DNA from: JAIOSM01 sp964593725
GTDB taxonomy: Bacteria > Desulfobacterota > Desulfobacteria > Desulfobacterales > Desulfobacteraceae
Assembly: GCA_964593725.1 (NCBI GenBank)
Contig: CAZQJS010000002.1
Coordinates: 35,596 to 99,595 of the forward strand
Reading direction: 5' to 3'
Length of the DNA stretch: 64,000 nucleotides
The position numbers and the translations under genes are program-made. Below the pieces are notes generated by a model, which was given only the letters and a program-made list of their open reading frames with translations, did not search any database and was not told the DNA's origin. This document shows, piece after piece, positions 27,215 to 36,326 of this stretch (position 1 is its first letter; each line of letters begins with the position of its first letter).

Positions 27215-28320
27215 TATTCTGCTCCTTGTATTTCATGTACGGGATATGATCCAAGATGCTTTAAAGACAGGGTTAAACCACGCATTTTTTCCATTGATTT
27301 CTCCAGGTTCTGATCCTGTATATGACCCTCTATGTCCATGAAAAAATAGTAACTTAAGTTTTCATGTTTTGAAGGTCTTGATTCAAGTTTTAACATATTG
27401 ATCCCTGCATTTTTAACAGGTTCCAGTGCTTTAAAAAGAGCTCCTGGGATATTTGGTGTTGAAAACATGATGGTTGTTTTATCTTTACCGGTTCTTGGCA
27501 GATTATCCTTTCCGATGATCAGAAATCTGTTATAGGTTCCCGGATAGTCTTCTATGGCAGGCTCAACAATATGGAGGCTGTATATGGAAGATGCATGGGC
27601 ATAAGATATCATGGCTGAATCTTTTTTTTTTGCAATTAATTCTGCAGCTTCGGAAAAATTTGGAGTGTCAATCAGTTTAGCATTGGGAAAATTATTGGTT
27701 ATCCATATTTTACATTGTGAAAAGGTTTCAGCAGTTGTATAGATTCTCTTAATATTATTTTTTTCACCTGTAAGGGAGATAAGGTCATAGGAGACAGGTT
27801 CATAATGTTCAGCCAGAATAGAAAGATCAAACTCAACAAAAAGATCCAATGTATGGTTCATTGAATCCTGCATAAATGTTTCCACTGGTACAACGCCAAA
27901 ATGGCTCTTTTTTCTGTTTGTATTTCGAAAAACCTCATAAATATTAAGCTGTTCAACAAATCTGCCTGAATATTTAAAATGATTTAATGCTGCCATGTGG
28001 CAGAATCCTGCTTCCGGCCCTGGAAAGGATACTATCTGTTTTTTCTGGATATCCCTGGTAGCAGTCATGATAACATTGAAAATATATTTTAATAGCTGCT
28101 CCTGGGCCGGACCTTTATTATTTTTCAGGATTTTACTTATTACCTGTTTTTCCCTGGAAGAATCAAAAACATCTGTCTGTTTTTTTTCTTTGATCTGTCC
28201 TATTTTTTTCCCGAGAATAAGCCGTTGATTGATGAGGTCAAGGATCTTAAGATCAATACGGTCAATGTCTGAGCGATATTCTCTTAAATACTGATCAAGT
28301 TTTTTATAATTGTTTTCCAT
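27214..28320 (-). CDS. pheA: Chorismate mutase / prephenate dehydratase-like protein with ACT domain
   Basis: The 368-residue protein has an AroQ-type chorismate mutase (about residues 8-92), a prephenate-dehydratase domain (about 96-270) and an ACT domain (about 280-360) with the Phe-binding ESRP motif. The whole protein aligns in order with PheA. In the dehydratase domain several expected catalytic residues differ. The usual TRF motif reads N264-R265-F266, and VPxEN is VPVET with the following serine replaced by Phe. It is the first gene of the operon and lies downstream of an attenuator, so it is expected to respond to charged tRNA-Phe and tRNA-Tyr. It may be a variant dehydratase, or mainly a mutase with a regulatory role. 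Confidence 0.85.
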   Translation of the reverse strand: MENNYKKLDQYLREYRSDIDRIDLKILDLINQRLILGKKIGQIKEKKQTDVFDSSREKQVISKILKNNKGPAQEQLLKYIFNVIMTATRDIQKKQIVSFPGPEAGFCHMAALNHFKYSGRFVEQLNIYEVFRNTNRKKSHFGVVPVETFMQDSMNHTLDLFVEFDLSILAEHYEPVSYDLISLTGEKNNIKRIYTTAETFSQCKIWITNNFPNAKLIDTPNFSEAAELIAKKKDSAMISYAHASSIYSLHIVEPAIEDYPGTYNRFLIIGKDNLPRTGKDKTTIMFSTPNIPGALFKALEPVKNAGINMLKLESRPSKHENLSYYFFMDIEGHIQDQNLEKSMEKMRGLTLSLKHLGSYPVHEIQGAE

Positions 28321-28399
28321 AATGTTCTCTCATTTTAAAAATCTGATACCATATTAAATAGAACTATCATTAACTTGAATCAAAATCTTCCTGAAACAG

Positions 28400-28440
28400 A
28401 AAAAGGCCGCAAAGATTTAAAATCTGCTGCGGCCTTTATT
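28400..28440 (-). terminator. Attenuator terminator in the aromatic operon leader
   Basis: Read on the minus strand, AAAGGCCGCA pairs with TTGCGGCCTTT, extended by an inner AGATTT/AAATCT stem, and is followed by five T residues. It lies upstream of pheA, between the leader peptide stop at 28460 and the pheA start at 28320, so it cannot be an ordinary gene-end terminator. Its 5' arm can instead pair with TGCGGC in the last codons of the leader peptide (28468-28473), which would prevent the terminator from forming. Confidence 0.88.
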
Positions 28441-28459
28441 TAATAATTTTATGATCAGG

Positions 28460-28537
28460 TTATGGAGCCGCAAACAGATAAGTATTATAAAAATAATACC
28501 TGAAAAAATTAAATCTGTCTGTTAACAAGCTCTTCAT
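28460..28537 (-). CDS. pheL: Phe/Tyr-rich leader peptide of the aromatic operon
   Basis: A 25-codon open frame starts at the ATG at 28537, six bases after AAGG, and ends with TAA at 28460. Residues 9-22 contain five Phe (TTT/TTC) and four Tyr (all TAT) codons, including the runs NFFRYYFYN. Such clustering of the end products of the operon it precedes is the hallmark of a ribosome-mediated attenuator. The stop codon lies about 20 bases upstream of the terminator hairpin. It is too short for standard gene calling. The symbol pheL is by analogy to E. coli; the sequence shows no homology to it beyond composition. Confidence 0.85.
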   Translation of the reverse strand: MKSLLTDRFNFFRYYFYNTYLFAAP

Positions 28538-28572
28538 TTCATACCTTAAATGGATTATATTATAAGAATTAA

Positions 28573-28601
28573 TATTTATAAGTTATGGCATTGATTGTCA
28601 A
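28573..28601 (-). promoter_or_regulatory. Candidate sigma-70 promoter for the aromatic operon
   Basis: On the minus strand a perfect TTGACA (28601-28596) is followed by TATAAA at 28580-28575 with a 15-base gap, or by TAAATA with a 17-base gap. A transcript starting near 28566 would include the whole leader peptide and the attenuator. The -10 box is not ideal, so the exact start is uncertain. Confidence 0.55.
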
Positions 28602-28741
28602 GGATATATTTTTAACAACAATAAAATATCAATTTTATAATTATTGGTGAACTTTTCAGGTCCAGGGTATTACTTAAATATTAAATATAGTTTTTTTCAT
28701 ATTTGACAGATAAATAAACAGAATATAACAGGAGGTGAAAA
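28602..28741. other. Upstream region of the secreted-protein pair
   Basis: This is the remaining part of the 421-base gap between pheA and the gene at 28742. It is AT-rich, without an open frame or a clear hairpin. A TTGACA at 28703 lies close to the AGGAGGTG binding site at 28731, with TATAAC 15 bases downstream of it, a possible but poor promoter. Confidence 0.3.
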
Positions 28742-29323
28742 ATGGCTTTTAACGGTCAATTTAAGTTAAAAAAAAGGCTGTTTGCAAGATGTCTTTTAAC
28801 CTTTTCCATTGCTGCAGTTTGTATTTTTTCTATAAATTCAAAATGTGCGGCAGATTTGATTTTTAAATCCAGTGATAAATTTAAAGCACAAAAGACCAAA
28901 AAATATGATGCGCCCATAATTAATGTGAGTGTACCTGTTCAAATCGTTGATTTGCCAGTATCCTGGCGGGGTGCAGATTTGGCGGTCATGGCAGAAGTTT
29001 TTTTTTATAAAAAAGGAGCTGCCTGGCAGAAGGGAATAAAAGGTTGTAGTTTTGGCAGAGTTATTAAAACCAGGCCTTTTACAAACGGTTCTTCCCAGGG
29101 CATGGTTCATGTTCCTTTGTACAAATTAAAGGGAGTTATTACTGGTCAGTATGTAACCATAGCCATGGTTCTTGCCAAGCTTGGTAATCAATGCAAACTC
29201 CTTGGTTTTGGTATGAATTTTCCAAGTGTAAGCGGAGGATTGGATCCTGATGTCAAAGAGAACCTTAATGGTTTAATTAATGGTGTTGGTCCCTGGAATG
29301 ACAAATTGGTTCCCTTTTTATAG
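28742..29323 (+). CDS. Exported protein of unknown function
   Basis: The 193-residue protein starts after a very strong binding site (AGGAGGTG). It has a basic N-terminus followed by a hydrophobic core (LLTFSIAAVCIFSI) and a likely cleavage after CAA near residue 37, so it should be exported. The mature part shows beta-strand-like alternation and two cysteines (in GCSFG and NQCKL), which may form a disulfide. I recognise no family. It lies 37 bases before another exported unknown, probably in the same operon. Confidence 0.65.
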   Translation: MAFNGQFKLKKRLFARCLLTFSIAAVCIFSINSKCAADLIFKSSDKFKAQKTKKYDAPIINVSVPVQIVDLPVSWRGADLAVMAEVFFYKKGAAWQKGIKGCSFGRVIKTRPFTNGSSQGMVHVPLYKLKGVITGQYVTIAMVLAKLGNQCKLLGFGMNFPSVSGGLDPDVKENLNGLINGVGPWNDKLVPFL

Positions 29324-29360
29324 ATAACTTTTCTTTATTAAAAGTTTCCAGGAGATAATT

Positions 29361-30056
29361 ATGGATAATAAAATAATAAGATATATGGCAGGAATATTAT
29401 TTTCAGTACTTTTTACCATATCCGGAGCCGTATGGGCAGGAAACCAGATGCCATCCTCATATCCAGGCTCCGGGCTGCAATCATCTGATAATCCGGTAAT
29501 TAATGAAAAACCAAAGTCTGATGTGACAGTAAGCGGTGTTGTCTACAGGGGCCCCAATCCAAAGGTAATGGTCTCCACAGTCGTATATATAGGTAATAAG
29601 GCAAAAGAGGCCGGGGCTTCAGGTATGGAAATGACTGGTAAAGGAAAATATATGACTCCACAGGTAAAGATTGTTCTTCTATCCCGGGGGAACCGGAAAT
29701 TTAAGGTTAATACCAGGGTACCCTTAATGGTCAATGTAATCAATCCGCCTGAATCTGAAGTTAAACCATATTTTGAGTTTCAGTTATTAAATGGAAGATC
29801 GTGGCATAAAATTCCGGGTCAAAGGGTGTCAGGAAGCGGTGTTAAACGTTTTAAGAACAGAATCACTCTTGTCCGGTATGCCTGGTTCAGAAAAATTGGT
29901 ACCTATAGATGGAGATGCAGGATAAATCAAAGGGCTTTGAGTGTCTGGTCAAGCCCGGTTAAAATTATTAATACCAATACCCGGGCAGGTTCTTCAAAGG
30001 TTACTCCAGGAAAGGCAGTCCCTGCAAGGCGTAAACCTTTAAGAAGCAGACAATAG
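29361..30056 (+). CDS. Exported basic protein of unknown function
   Basis: The 231-residue protein starts after CAGGAG and has a signal peptide (MAGILFSVLFTISGAVWAG, cleavage near residue 28). The mature part contains a segment like VPLMVNVINPPESEVKPYFEFQ, resembling an immunoglobulin-like or beta-sandwich fold, and ends in a strongly basic, Arg/Lys/Pro-rich tail. The repeated phrase VVYRGPNPKVMVSTVVY suggests internal beta hairpins. The function is unknown; its partner at 28742 is also exported. Confidence 0.65.
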   Translation: MDNKIIRYMAGILFSVLFTISGAVWAGNQMPSSYPGSGLQSSDNPVINEKPKSDVTVSGVVYRGPNPKVMVSTVVYIGNKAKEAGASGMEMTGKGKYMTPQVKIVLLSRGNRKFKVNTRVPLMVNVINPPESEVKPYFEFQLLNGRSWHKIPGQRVSGSGVKRFKNRITLVRYAWFRKIGTYRWRCRINQRALSVWSSPVKIINTNTRAGSSKVTPGKAVPARRKPLRSRQ

Positions 30057-30069
30057 CAATAGCTGCTGC

Positions 30070-31410
30070 TTACACGAATTCACGGCCTATTCCATGGTAA
30101 AGAAAGCCTGCTTTTTTGAGTTCGTCAGGATCATACTGGTTGCGGCCGTCAAACACAATTAAAGTCTTCATAATATCTGCCATTTTGTCTAAATCAAGAT
30201 GCCGGAAGGCTTTCCACTCTGTAAGAAGTATCAGAGCATCTGATTTTTCAAGGGCTGCATACTGATTGTCTGTAAGTATGAGCTTGTTATCAATAAAAAA
30301 AGTTTTTGGAAATTCTTTTAAGGACTGTTGTAAAGCAACAGGATCATATGCCCTGACAACTGCCCCTGCTTTGATAAGTTCTGTTATTACAACAATGGAA
30401 GCAGCTTCACGCATATCATCGGTCCCGGGTTTAAACGCAAGACCCCAAACACCAAATACATATCCGGTAAGATCATGGCCAAATTGTTTTTTTATCTTTG
30501 AAACCAACAGCTGTTTTTGTGCATGATTTCTTTTTTCAACAGCATTGAGCAGATCAGGCTCAAAACCTATATCATGACTTGTTCTGATTAAGGCCTGGAC
30601 ATCCTTTGGAAAACATGAACCTCCATACCCGCATCCCGGATATATGAACGAGTATCCAATTCTTGAGTCTGACCCGATTCCTTTTCTGACATTTTCCACA
30701 TCAACCCTAAGCAGTTCACAAATATTTGATATCTCATTCATAAAGGATATTTTTGTGGCAAGCATTGAATTGGCAGCATATTTCGTCATTTCAGCATCCC
30801 TTACCCCCATGATAATAATCTTATCCCTGTTACGGGAAAAAGGTGCATACAATTTTCTCATGATTTCAGTTGCACGGTTTGAATCAGAACCAATAATTAT
30901 TCTGTCAGGTTTTAAAAAATCACCAATGGCAGCACCTTCTTTAAGAAATTCTGGATTGCTTACCACATCAAAATCAATTGAAAGATTTCTTTTTTTAAGT
31001 TCCTGATGGATGGTTTGTGTAACTTTGCCGGCAGTGCCCACAGGAACAGTGGATTTATTCACAATAATCGAATACTGGTTAATTGTTTTACCAATTTTCT
31101 CTGCAACTTCTAAGACATAGGAGAGGTCAGCAGATCCATCTTCCCCGGGAGGTGTGCCAACCGCAATAAAAAAGATATTGGTTTTTTTTGAAACAGATGC
31201 AAGATCAGTAGAAAAATCAAGATAACCGTCCTTAAAATTTTTTTTTACCATTGTTTCAAGGCCTGGTTCAAAAATCGGTAAAATGCCTTTTTTCAAATCT
31301 AAAATTTTCTTATCATCAATATCAATACATGTGACATAACTGCCCATTTCAGAAAAACAGGCACCAGTAACAAGTCCTACATATCCTGTTCCAATAATAG
31401 CTATTTTCAT
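30070..31410 (-). CDS. ugd: UDP-glucose 6-dehydrogenase
   Basis: The enzyme oxidises UDP-glucose twice to UDP-glucuronate for polysaccharides and LPS. The 446-residue protein has the NAD-binding GTGYVGLVTGACFSEMG, NPEFLKEGAAIGDFLKPDRI and the catalytic cysteine in GYGGSCFPKD, with a normal C-terminal domain. It is monocistronic, converging with the exported-protein genes and diverging from pepN with a 63-base gap. Confidence 0.95.
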   Translation of the reverse strand: MKIAIIGTGYVGLVTGACFSEMGSYVTCIDIDDKKILDLKKGILPIFEPGLETMVKKNFKDGYLDFSTDLASVSKKTNIFFIAVGTPPGEDGSADLSYVLEVAEKIGKTINQYSIIVNKSTVPVGTAGKVTQTIHQELKKRNLSIDFDVVSNPEFLKEGAAIGDFLKPDRIIIGSDSNRATEIMRKLYAPFSRNRDKIIIMGVRDAEMTKYAANSMLATKISFMNEISNICELLRVDVENVRKGIGSDSRIGYSFIYPGCGYGGSCFPKDVQALIRTSHDIGFEPDLLNAVEKRNHAQKQLLVSKIKKQFGHDLTGYVFGVWGLAFKPGTDDMREAASIVVITELIKAGAVVRAYDPVALQQSLKEFPKTFFIDNKLILTDNQYAALEKSDALILLTEWKAFRHLDLDKMADIMKTLIVFDGRNQYDPDELKKAGFLYHGIGREFV

Positions 31411-31473
31411 TGAAAATCCTTAAATTTATATTAAGACAATTAATCCAAATTGACTTTGGTTTGAGTAAAATGT

Positions 31474-34098
31474 ATGATTTATACCATGGAAAAACATAAA
31501 AGAAAATATTTAAAAGACTTTCTTGAACCTCTGTATACAATAGATCAGATAGATTTACAATTTGATATATTCTCCGATTTTACAAAAGTTACATCAAAGC
31601 TTAAGGTTTTAAGAAACAGGAACAGTGCTGATTCGGATTCACCCCTGGTATTCAATGCAAAGGATTTTATTATTGAATCTGTTATTGCAGATGATATGGT
31701 GTTAATGGATGTGGAATATCAATTTGAAAATGATAAGTTCAGACTTGCAAAGACTCCTGAAGAATTTAACCTTGAGATTGTTACCCGTCTTGAACCACAT
31801 AAAAATCTATCATTGGAAGGACTTTATAAATCCAATGCAGTTTTATGCACCCAGTGTGAAGCAGAAGGATTCAGAAAAATAACACCTTTTCCCGACAGAC
31901 CCGATGTCATGGCAAAATTCTCATGTATTATTACAGCAGATAAGAGTGAATATCCGGTCCTTTTGTCCAATGGGAATCTGGTGGATAAAGCAGATCTTGA
32001 TAATAACAGGCATTATGTAAGATGGGAAGATCCCTTTAGAAAACCAAGCTACCTTTTTGCCCTTGTTGCAGGCGACCTTGTTCATATCCATGATCAGTTT
32101 ATAACATGTTCAGGAAGAACAATAGACCTTTATATCTATGTTGAAAAGGAGAATATAGACAGGTGCAGCCATGCCATGGAATCTTTAAAACAGGCCATGG
32201 AGTGGGATGAAAAAAGATTTGGCCGTGAGTATGACCTGGACATTTACCAGATCGTTGCTGTGAATGATTTTAATGCCGGTGCCATGGAAAATAAGGGACT
32301 TAATATTTTTAATTCAAAATATGTACTTGCCGACCCGGAGAGTGCCACTGATACAGATTTTTATAATATCCAGAGGGTGATTGCCCATGAATATTTCCAT
32401 AACTGGACAGGGAACAGGGTCACACTTAAAAACTGGTTTCAACTATCCTTGAAAGAGGGATTAACTGTGTTCCGTGACCAGGAATTTTCAGCAGATCTGA
32501 ATTCAAAAAGCGTTACAAGGATTAATAATGTTAAAGCACTCAGGGCATTGCAGTTCCCAGAAGACCAGGGACCCATGGCACACCCTGTCAGGCCTTTATC
32601 ATATATTGAAATGAATAATTTTTATACCATGACTGTCTATGAAAAAGGTGCTGAGCTTGTAAGGATGATCTTTACGATGCTGGGAAGGGATCTGTTCAGA
32701 AAAGGCATGGATCTTTATTTTCAAAAATATGACGGCATGGCAGTTACAATTGAGGATTTTATCAATTCCATGGGCAAGGTATCTGGATACGATTTTGAAC
32801 AGTTCTTACTATGGTATTCACAATCGGGTACACCAGTTATTACAATGGAAAGATCCTTTGATGAAAAAGCCGGGAGTCTTACATTAATCTTTAGACAAAA
32901 CACGTTACCCGATAGAAATCAGAAGGTTAAAAAGCCATTTCATATACCTGTTAAGATTGGCCTGCTTGATAAAAATGGGAAAGATATAACACCCCGTGAT
33001 AAATCTTTTTTTAATTTAAAAAAGAATCAGGATTCAATAACTTTTTACAATGTTTCTAAGGGTACAATTCCTTCAATTTTCAGAGGTTTTTCTGCACCTG
33101 TAAAAGTCAGACAGGATTTGTCAACCCAGGAACTCTCTTTTATCATGGCCTTTGATTCTGATCTGTTTAACAGATGGGATGCATCCCAGGAGATATATTT
33201 CAGGGAACTTGTCAGACTCACTGACAATATCAAGGAGTCAGGTTCCCAAGAAGTTTCCGGTCATCTTTTACATGCATTTAAGAGTCTTCTTAAGGATAAT
33301 GTTTCTGATAAATCGTTTATCGCAAGGGCCATAACAATTCCCAGTGAAAATGAAACAGCCCAGCAGTTCGACACCATTGATGTGGAAGCTATTCACACGG
33401 CGCGGGAATACCTGATGAACAAGCTTGCGATTGAATGTAAAGAGATCCTTGAAGCCCGGATTAAACTCTGTTCCAATGCAGATCCCAGGGATATCTCATA
33501 TGGGGCCATGGCAGAAAGGGAGTTGAAAAATTGTCTGCTTGCATACCTTGGAGCCCTTGACCAGGAAGATATGTTTTTACAGCTTTTTAACCAGTTTAAG
33601 AATGCCCGTAATATGACAGATGAAATCGCTCTTTTTTCAATTCTGACACAACGGGATTCAATATACAGACAACAGGCAGTGAATGCTTTTTATTTAAAAT
33701 GGAAAAACAATCCCCTTGTACTTGATAAATGGTTTACAATTCAGGCTGTCTCACCATGCCATGACACACTTTCCAATGTACAAAAGCTTGTACATCATCC
33801 AGATTTTTCAATCAATAATCCAAATAAGGTACACTCATTAATTCAGGCTTTTTCAATGTCTAATCCTCTATGTTTCCACCAAAGTGACGGTAAAGGATAT
33901 GATTTTATTGAAAAACAGGTACTGATCCTTGATAAAATAAATCCCCAGATAGCATCAAGGATTGCAGCAGCTTTTAACAATAGAAAAAAATATGATGAAA
34001 AGAGAAATAAGCTTATGAAAAAAGCCTTGAATAATATTCTTTTACAACCTGATCTGTCAAAAAATGTTTATGAAATTGTATCAAGTGCTCTTAAATAA
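31474..34098 (+). CDS. pepN: Aminopeptidase N
   Basis: This M1-family zinc aminopeptidase removes N-terminal residues from peptides in the cytoplasm. The 874-residue length matches E. coli PepN. GAMEN is at residues 269-273, and the zinc motif HEYFH, with H305, E306 and H309, is followed by the third ligand in LKEGLTVFRDQE. A beta-sandwich and a C-terminal helical domain follow. An ATG at 31486 is an alternative start. No signal peptide is present. Confidence 0.95.
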   Translation: MIYTMEKHKRKYLKDFLEPLYTIDQIDLQFDIFSDFTKVTSKLKVLRNRNSADSDSPLVFNAKDFIIESVIADDMVLMDVEYQFENDKFRLAKTPEEFNLEIVTRLEPHKNLSLEGLYKSNAVLCTQCEAEGFRKITPFPDRPDVMAKFSCIITADKSEYPVLLSNGNLVDKADLDNNRHYVRWEDPFRKPSYLFALVAGDLVHIHDQFITCSGRTIDLYIYVEKENIDRCSHAMESLKQAMEWDEKRFGREYDLDIYQIVAVNDFNAGAMENKGLNIFNSKYVLADPESATDTDFYNIQRVIAHEYFHNWTGNRVTLKNWFQLSLKEGLTVFRDQEFSADLNSKSVTRINNVKALRALQFPEDQGPMAHPVRPLSYIEMNNFYTMTVYEKGAELVRMIFTMLGRDLFRKGMDLYFQKYDGMAVTIEDFINSMGKVSGYDFEQFLLWYSQSGTPVITMERSFDEKAGSLTLIFRQNTLPDRNQKVKKPFHIPVKIGLLDKNGKDITPRDKSFFNLKKNQDSITFYNVSKGTIPSIFRGFSAPVKVRQDLSTQELSFIMAFDSDLFNRWDASQEIYFRELVRLTDNIKESGSQEVSGHLLHAFKSLLKDNVSDKSFIARAITIPSENETAQQFDTIDVEAIHTAREYLMNKLAIECKEILEARIKLCSNADPRDISYGAMAERELKNCLLAYLGALDQEDMFLQLFNQFKNARNMTDEIALFSILTQRDSIYRQQAVNAFYLKWKNNPLVLDKWFTIQAVSPCHDTLSNVQKLVHHPDFSINNPNKVHSLIQAFSMSNPLCFHQSDGKGYDFIEKQVLILDKINPQIASRIAAAFNNRKKYDEKRNKLMKKALNNILLQPDLSKNVYEIVSSALK

Positions 34099-34139
34099 GA
34101 TCTCAGTTTTCAGAAAAATTTGTAATGAAATAAAAATCT

Positions 34140-34865
34140 TTATTTATCTGTTTTATCGATATTTTCAATATAAAACAGGGTTGCACCCACTGGAGCAAAT
34201 GATAAAAAGAGAATATTAAAAAAGGGTATTAAAAATAACAACCCAAAGCCAATATTAAACATAATGTTTTTTAAAAAAATCTGGAATCGCTGTTTAAACG
34301 AATACATTCGTCTTGCAGGCACAAGATCAGTATTATCCCAGGCAAGAAAGGTTACAGCAACAATGGAAGAAACAACAGCAATTACAGAACCAAACGGAGT
34401 TAATAATCCAATCAATAATACAAAAACAGTTATAAAAACAGGTATTAATGTCCGTGGTATCTCTTGCTTAACAAGATAAATAAACAGTGCTGTAAAGGAA
34501 GTGTTTTCAGGATATATCTCTTTTCCTGTAATCATGTTTTCAACTTTTCTGGACATATAATCCATTATAAACAGGCAAAACAGGAGTTGGGCAATGAAAT
34601 ATGCAAGTAAAGATGATAATAATGCAAGCAGGCCGGTCATAAGCCAGGAGACTATATTCCAGAGGTATAAAAGGAAACCTGATTCCGGCATTTTCCATAC
34701 AGCGTTCATTAATGCTGTATGGAAAAACAGAATTAAACCTGACAGGGCAATTGCAAGAAAAAAAACAATGAAAAATCGTAAAAAGCCAAGAATTAACAGT
34801 TTTGGAGTTTTAACCCCCATTAAAAAACCTTTAAAATTATATTGTATTCCCTTTAATAAACTCAT
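34140..34865 (-). CDS. EI24-domain membrane protein
   Basis: The 241-residue protein has about five or six hydrophobic segments and resembles the EI24 (etoposide-induced 2.4)/CysZ group in layout, including the late segment SFKQRFQIFLKNIMFNIGFG. CysZ is a sulfate transporter, but other members are of unknown role, so I do not assign transport. It lies between convergent pepN and, 64 bases upstream, the cfa-like gene on the same strand. Confidence 0.7.
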   Translation of the reverse strand: MSLLKGIQYNFKGFLMGVKTPKLLILGFLRFFIVFFLAIALSGLILFFHTALMNAVWKMPESGFLLYLWNIVSWLMTGLLALLSSLLAYFIAQLLFCLFIMDYMSRKVENMITGKEIYPENTSFTALFIYLVKQEIPRTLIPVFITVFVLLIGLLTPFGSVIAVVSSIVAVTFLAWDNTDLVPARRMYSFKQRFQIFLKNIMFNIGFGLLFLIPFFNILFLSFAPVGATLFYIENIDKTDK

Positions 34866-34929
34866 TTTAATAAAAGTCCTGTGATGAAAGTGTTAATAGT
34901 AACTTAATATAATTTTGCCTGAAAATAAT

Positions 34930-36141
34930 TTAAGAGACATAGGGTGTCAAGAAAAAATCGATTTTGTTATTGTTCTCTTTTTTTTTATAAAAAAGATTTT
35001 GAAAAAGCGAAATCTCCTGATTTTTAAACGCTACAAGTGATGCTATGAAAAAAATATAATAGATGCGATAAACCAGTTCTGAAACAGTATGCAGAATCTC
35101 TTCTTTTTTCGATTCCATATTATTGATCCAGTCCTTAAGGGTTTTGACATAATGGACCCTGAAATTTTCAGATGATATGAGCTCGAAACCTGATTCAAAG
35201 GCCTGATTAATCAGATTATGGTTAAAGAGCAGTTCGCCTCCAGGAAACATGTATTTATCAAGAAAAGAGTTTTCATATCCTTTTTTTCGTTTTTCATTGG
35301 TTGTAATGGTATGTTGTAAAAAAAGACCGTCAGGTACAAGGGACTGATAGGTAATATTAAAGAAACCAGGCATATTTTTCTTACCAACATGTTCTGACAT
35401 GCCAATACATGAGATTTTATCATAAAGTGTGCCCCCAAGATCTCTATAATTAAAGATCATAACCCTGCATCTGTCTTCAAGGCCGTTTTCTTTAATCCAT
35501 TGATCAGCATATCTCTTTTGTTCCTTACTCAGAGTGATACCTGTTGCTTTAACACCATAGTTTTTTGCAGCATAGATCAGAAAATTACCCCAGCCGCATC
35601 CTATATCCAGAAGTTTTTCATCGTTTTTTAACCTGAGCTTTCTGCATATTATATCCATTTTGGTTAACTGTGCTTCATCCATTGTTGTTTTTTCATCAAT
35701 ATAATACCCGCATGTATAACCAAGTGTTTTTCCAAGGAAAAGTTTATAGAATTTACTTGAGACATCATAATGGTATTCAATATTTTCCTTTTCCCTTTTT
35801 CTCCCTGACATGAATATATTTTTGAATAATTTCAGGAATGGAATTCTTCTATCGGTATTTAAAAGTTTACTGCGTGCAAGGTCGTAAAGCTCTATAAAGT
35901 TACCGTATATATCAAAATATCCCTTGATAAATGCTTCACCAAGGGATAAAGCATCAGGAGAAACAAGGCTTTTAAAAAAACGGTTATCCTTAATATGCAG
36001 TTTAAATTTGATTGTTTGATGACCAGCTCTGTATTTCTGACCTGTTGTGTCAATAATTTCAATGGGGATTTCTTCTTTTTTAAAAATCTGGATAAACTTG
36101 TTTAAAATGAACTTATCTTTAACTGATAGAATTGAAGACAT
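34930..36141 (-). CDS. cfa: Cyclopropane-fatty-acyl-phospholipid synthase family methyltransferase
   Basis: The 403-residue protein transfers a methylene group from SAM to double bonds of membrane fatty acids. The N-terminal lipid-binding region is present, then YHYDVSSKFYKLFLG, the SAM-binding LLDIGCGWGNFLIYAAKNYG, and GMSEHVGKKNMPGFF with the conserved Glu and His. The C-terminus is rich in Asn and Lys after residue 385 and diverges from E. coli Cfa. It could modify unsaturated chains in an organism that also encodes a PfaC-like enzyme and olefin genes nearby. Confidence 0.9.
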   Translation of the reverse strand: MSSILSVKDKFILNKFIQIFKKEEIPIEIIDTTGQKYRAGHQTIKFKLHIKDNRFFKSLVSPDALSLGEAFIKGYFDIYGNFIELYDLARSKLLNTDRRIPFLKLFKNIFMSGRKREKENIEYHYDVSSKFYKLFLGKTLGYTCGYYIDEKTTMDEAQLTKMDIICRKLRLKNDEKLLDIGCGWGNFLIYAAKNYGVKATGITLSKEQKRYADQWIKENGLEDRCRVMIFNYRDLGGTLYDKISCIGMSEHVGKKNMPGFFNITYQSLVPDGLFLQHTITTNEKRKKGYENSFLDKYMFPGGELLFNHNLINQAFESGFELISSENFRVHYVKTLKDWINNMESKKEEILHTVSELVYRIYYIFFIASLVAFKNQEISLFQNLFYKKKENNNKIDFFLTPYVS

Positions 36142-36326
36142 GGTCTATTCCCCATATTTAAAATTAAATTTTGTTAAATTGTTAAATTATCGCCATTGAT
36201 ATATTTCTATTATTAAATAAAAGAAAAACAGGATAAAAACAATGATAAAATAAAAAAATAAATAATTAAGAGGGAGATAATAAATCCATTAAGATATGAA
36301 TCTAAAAAATTTATATTTTAAGGAGC

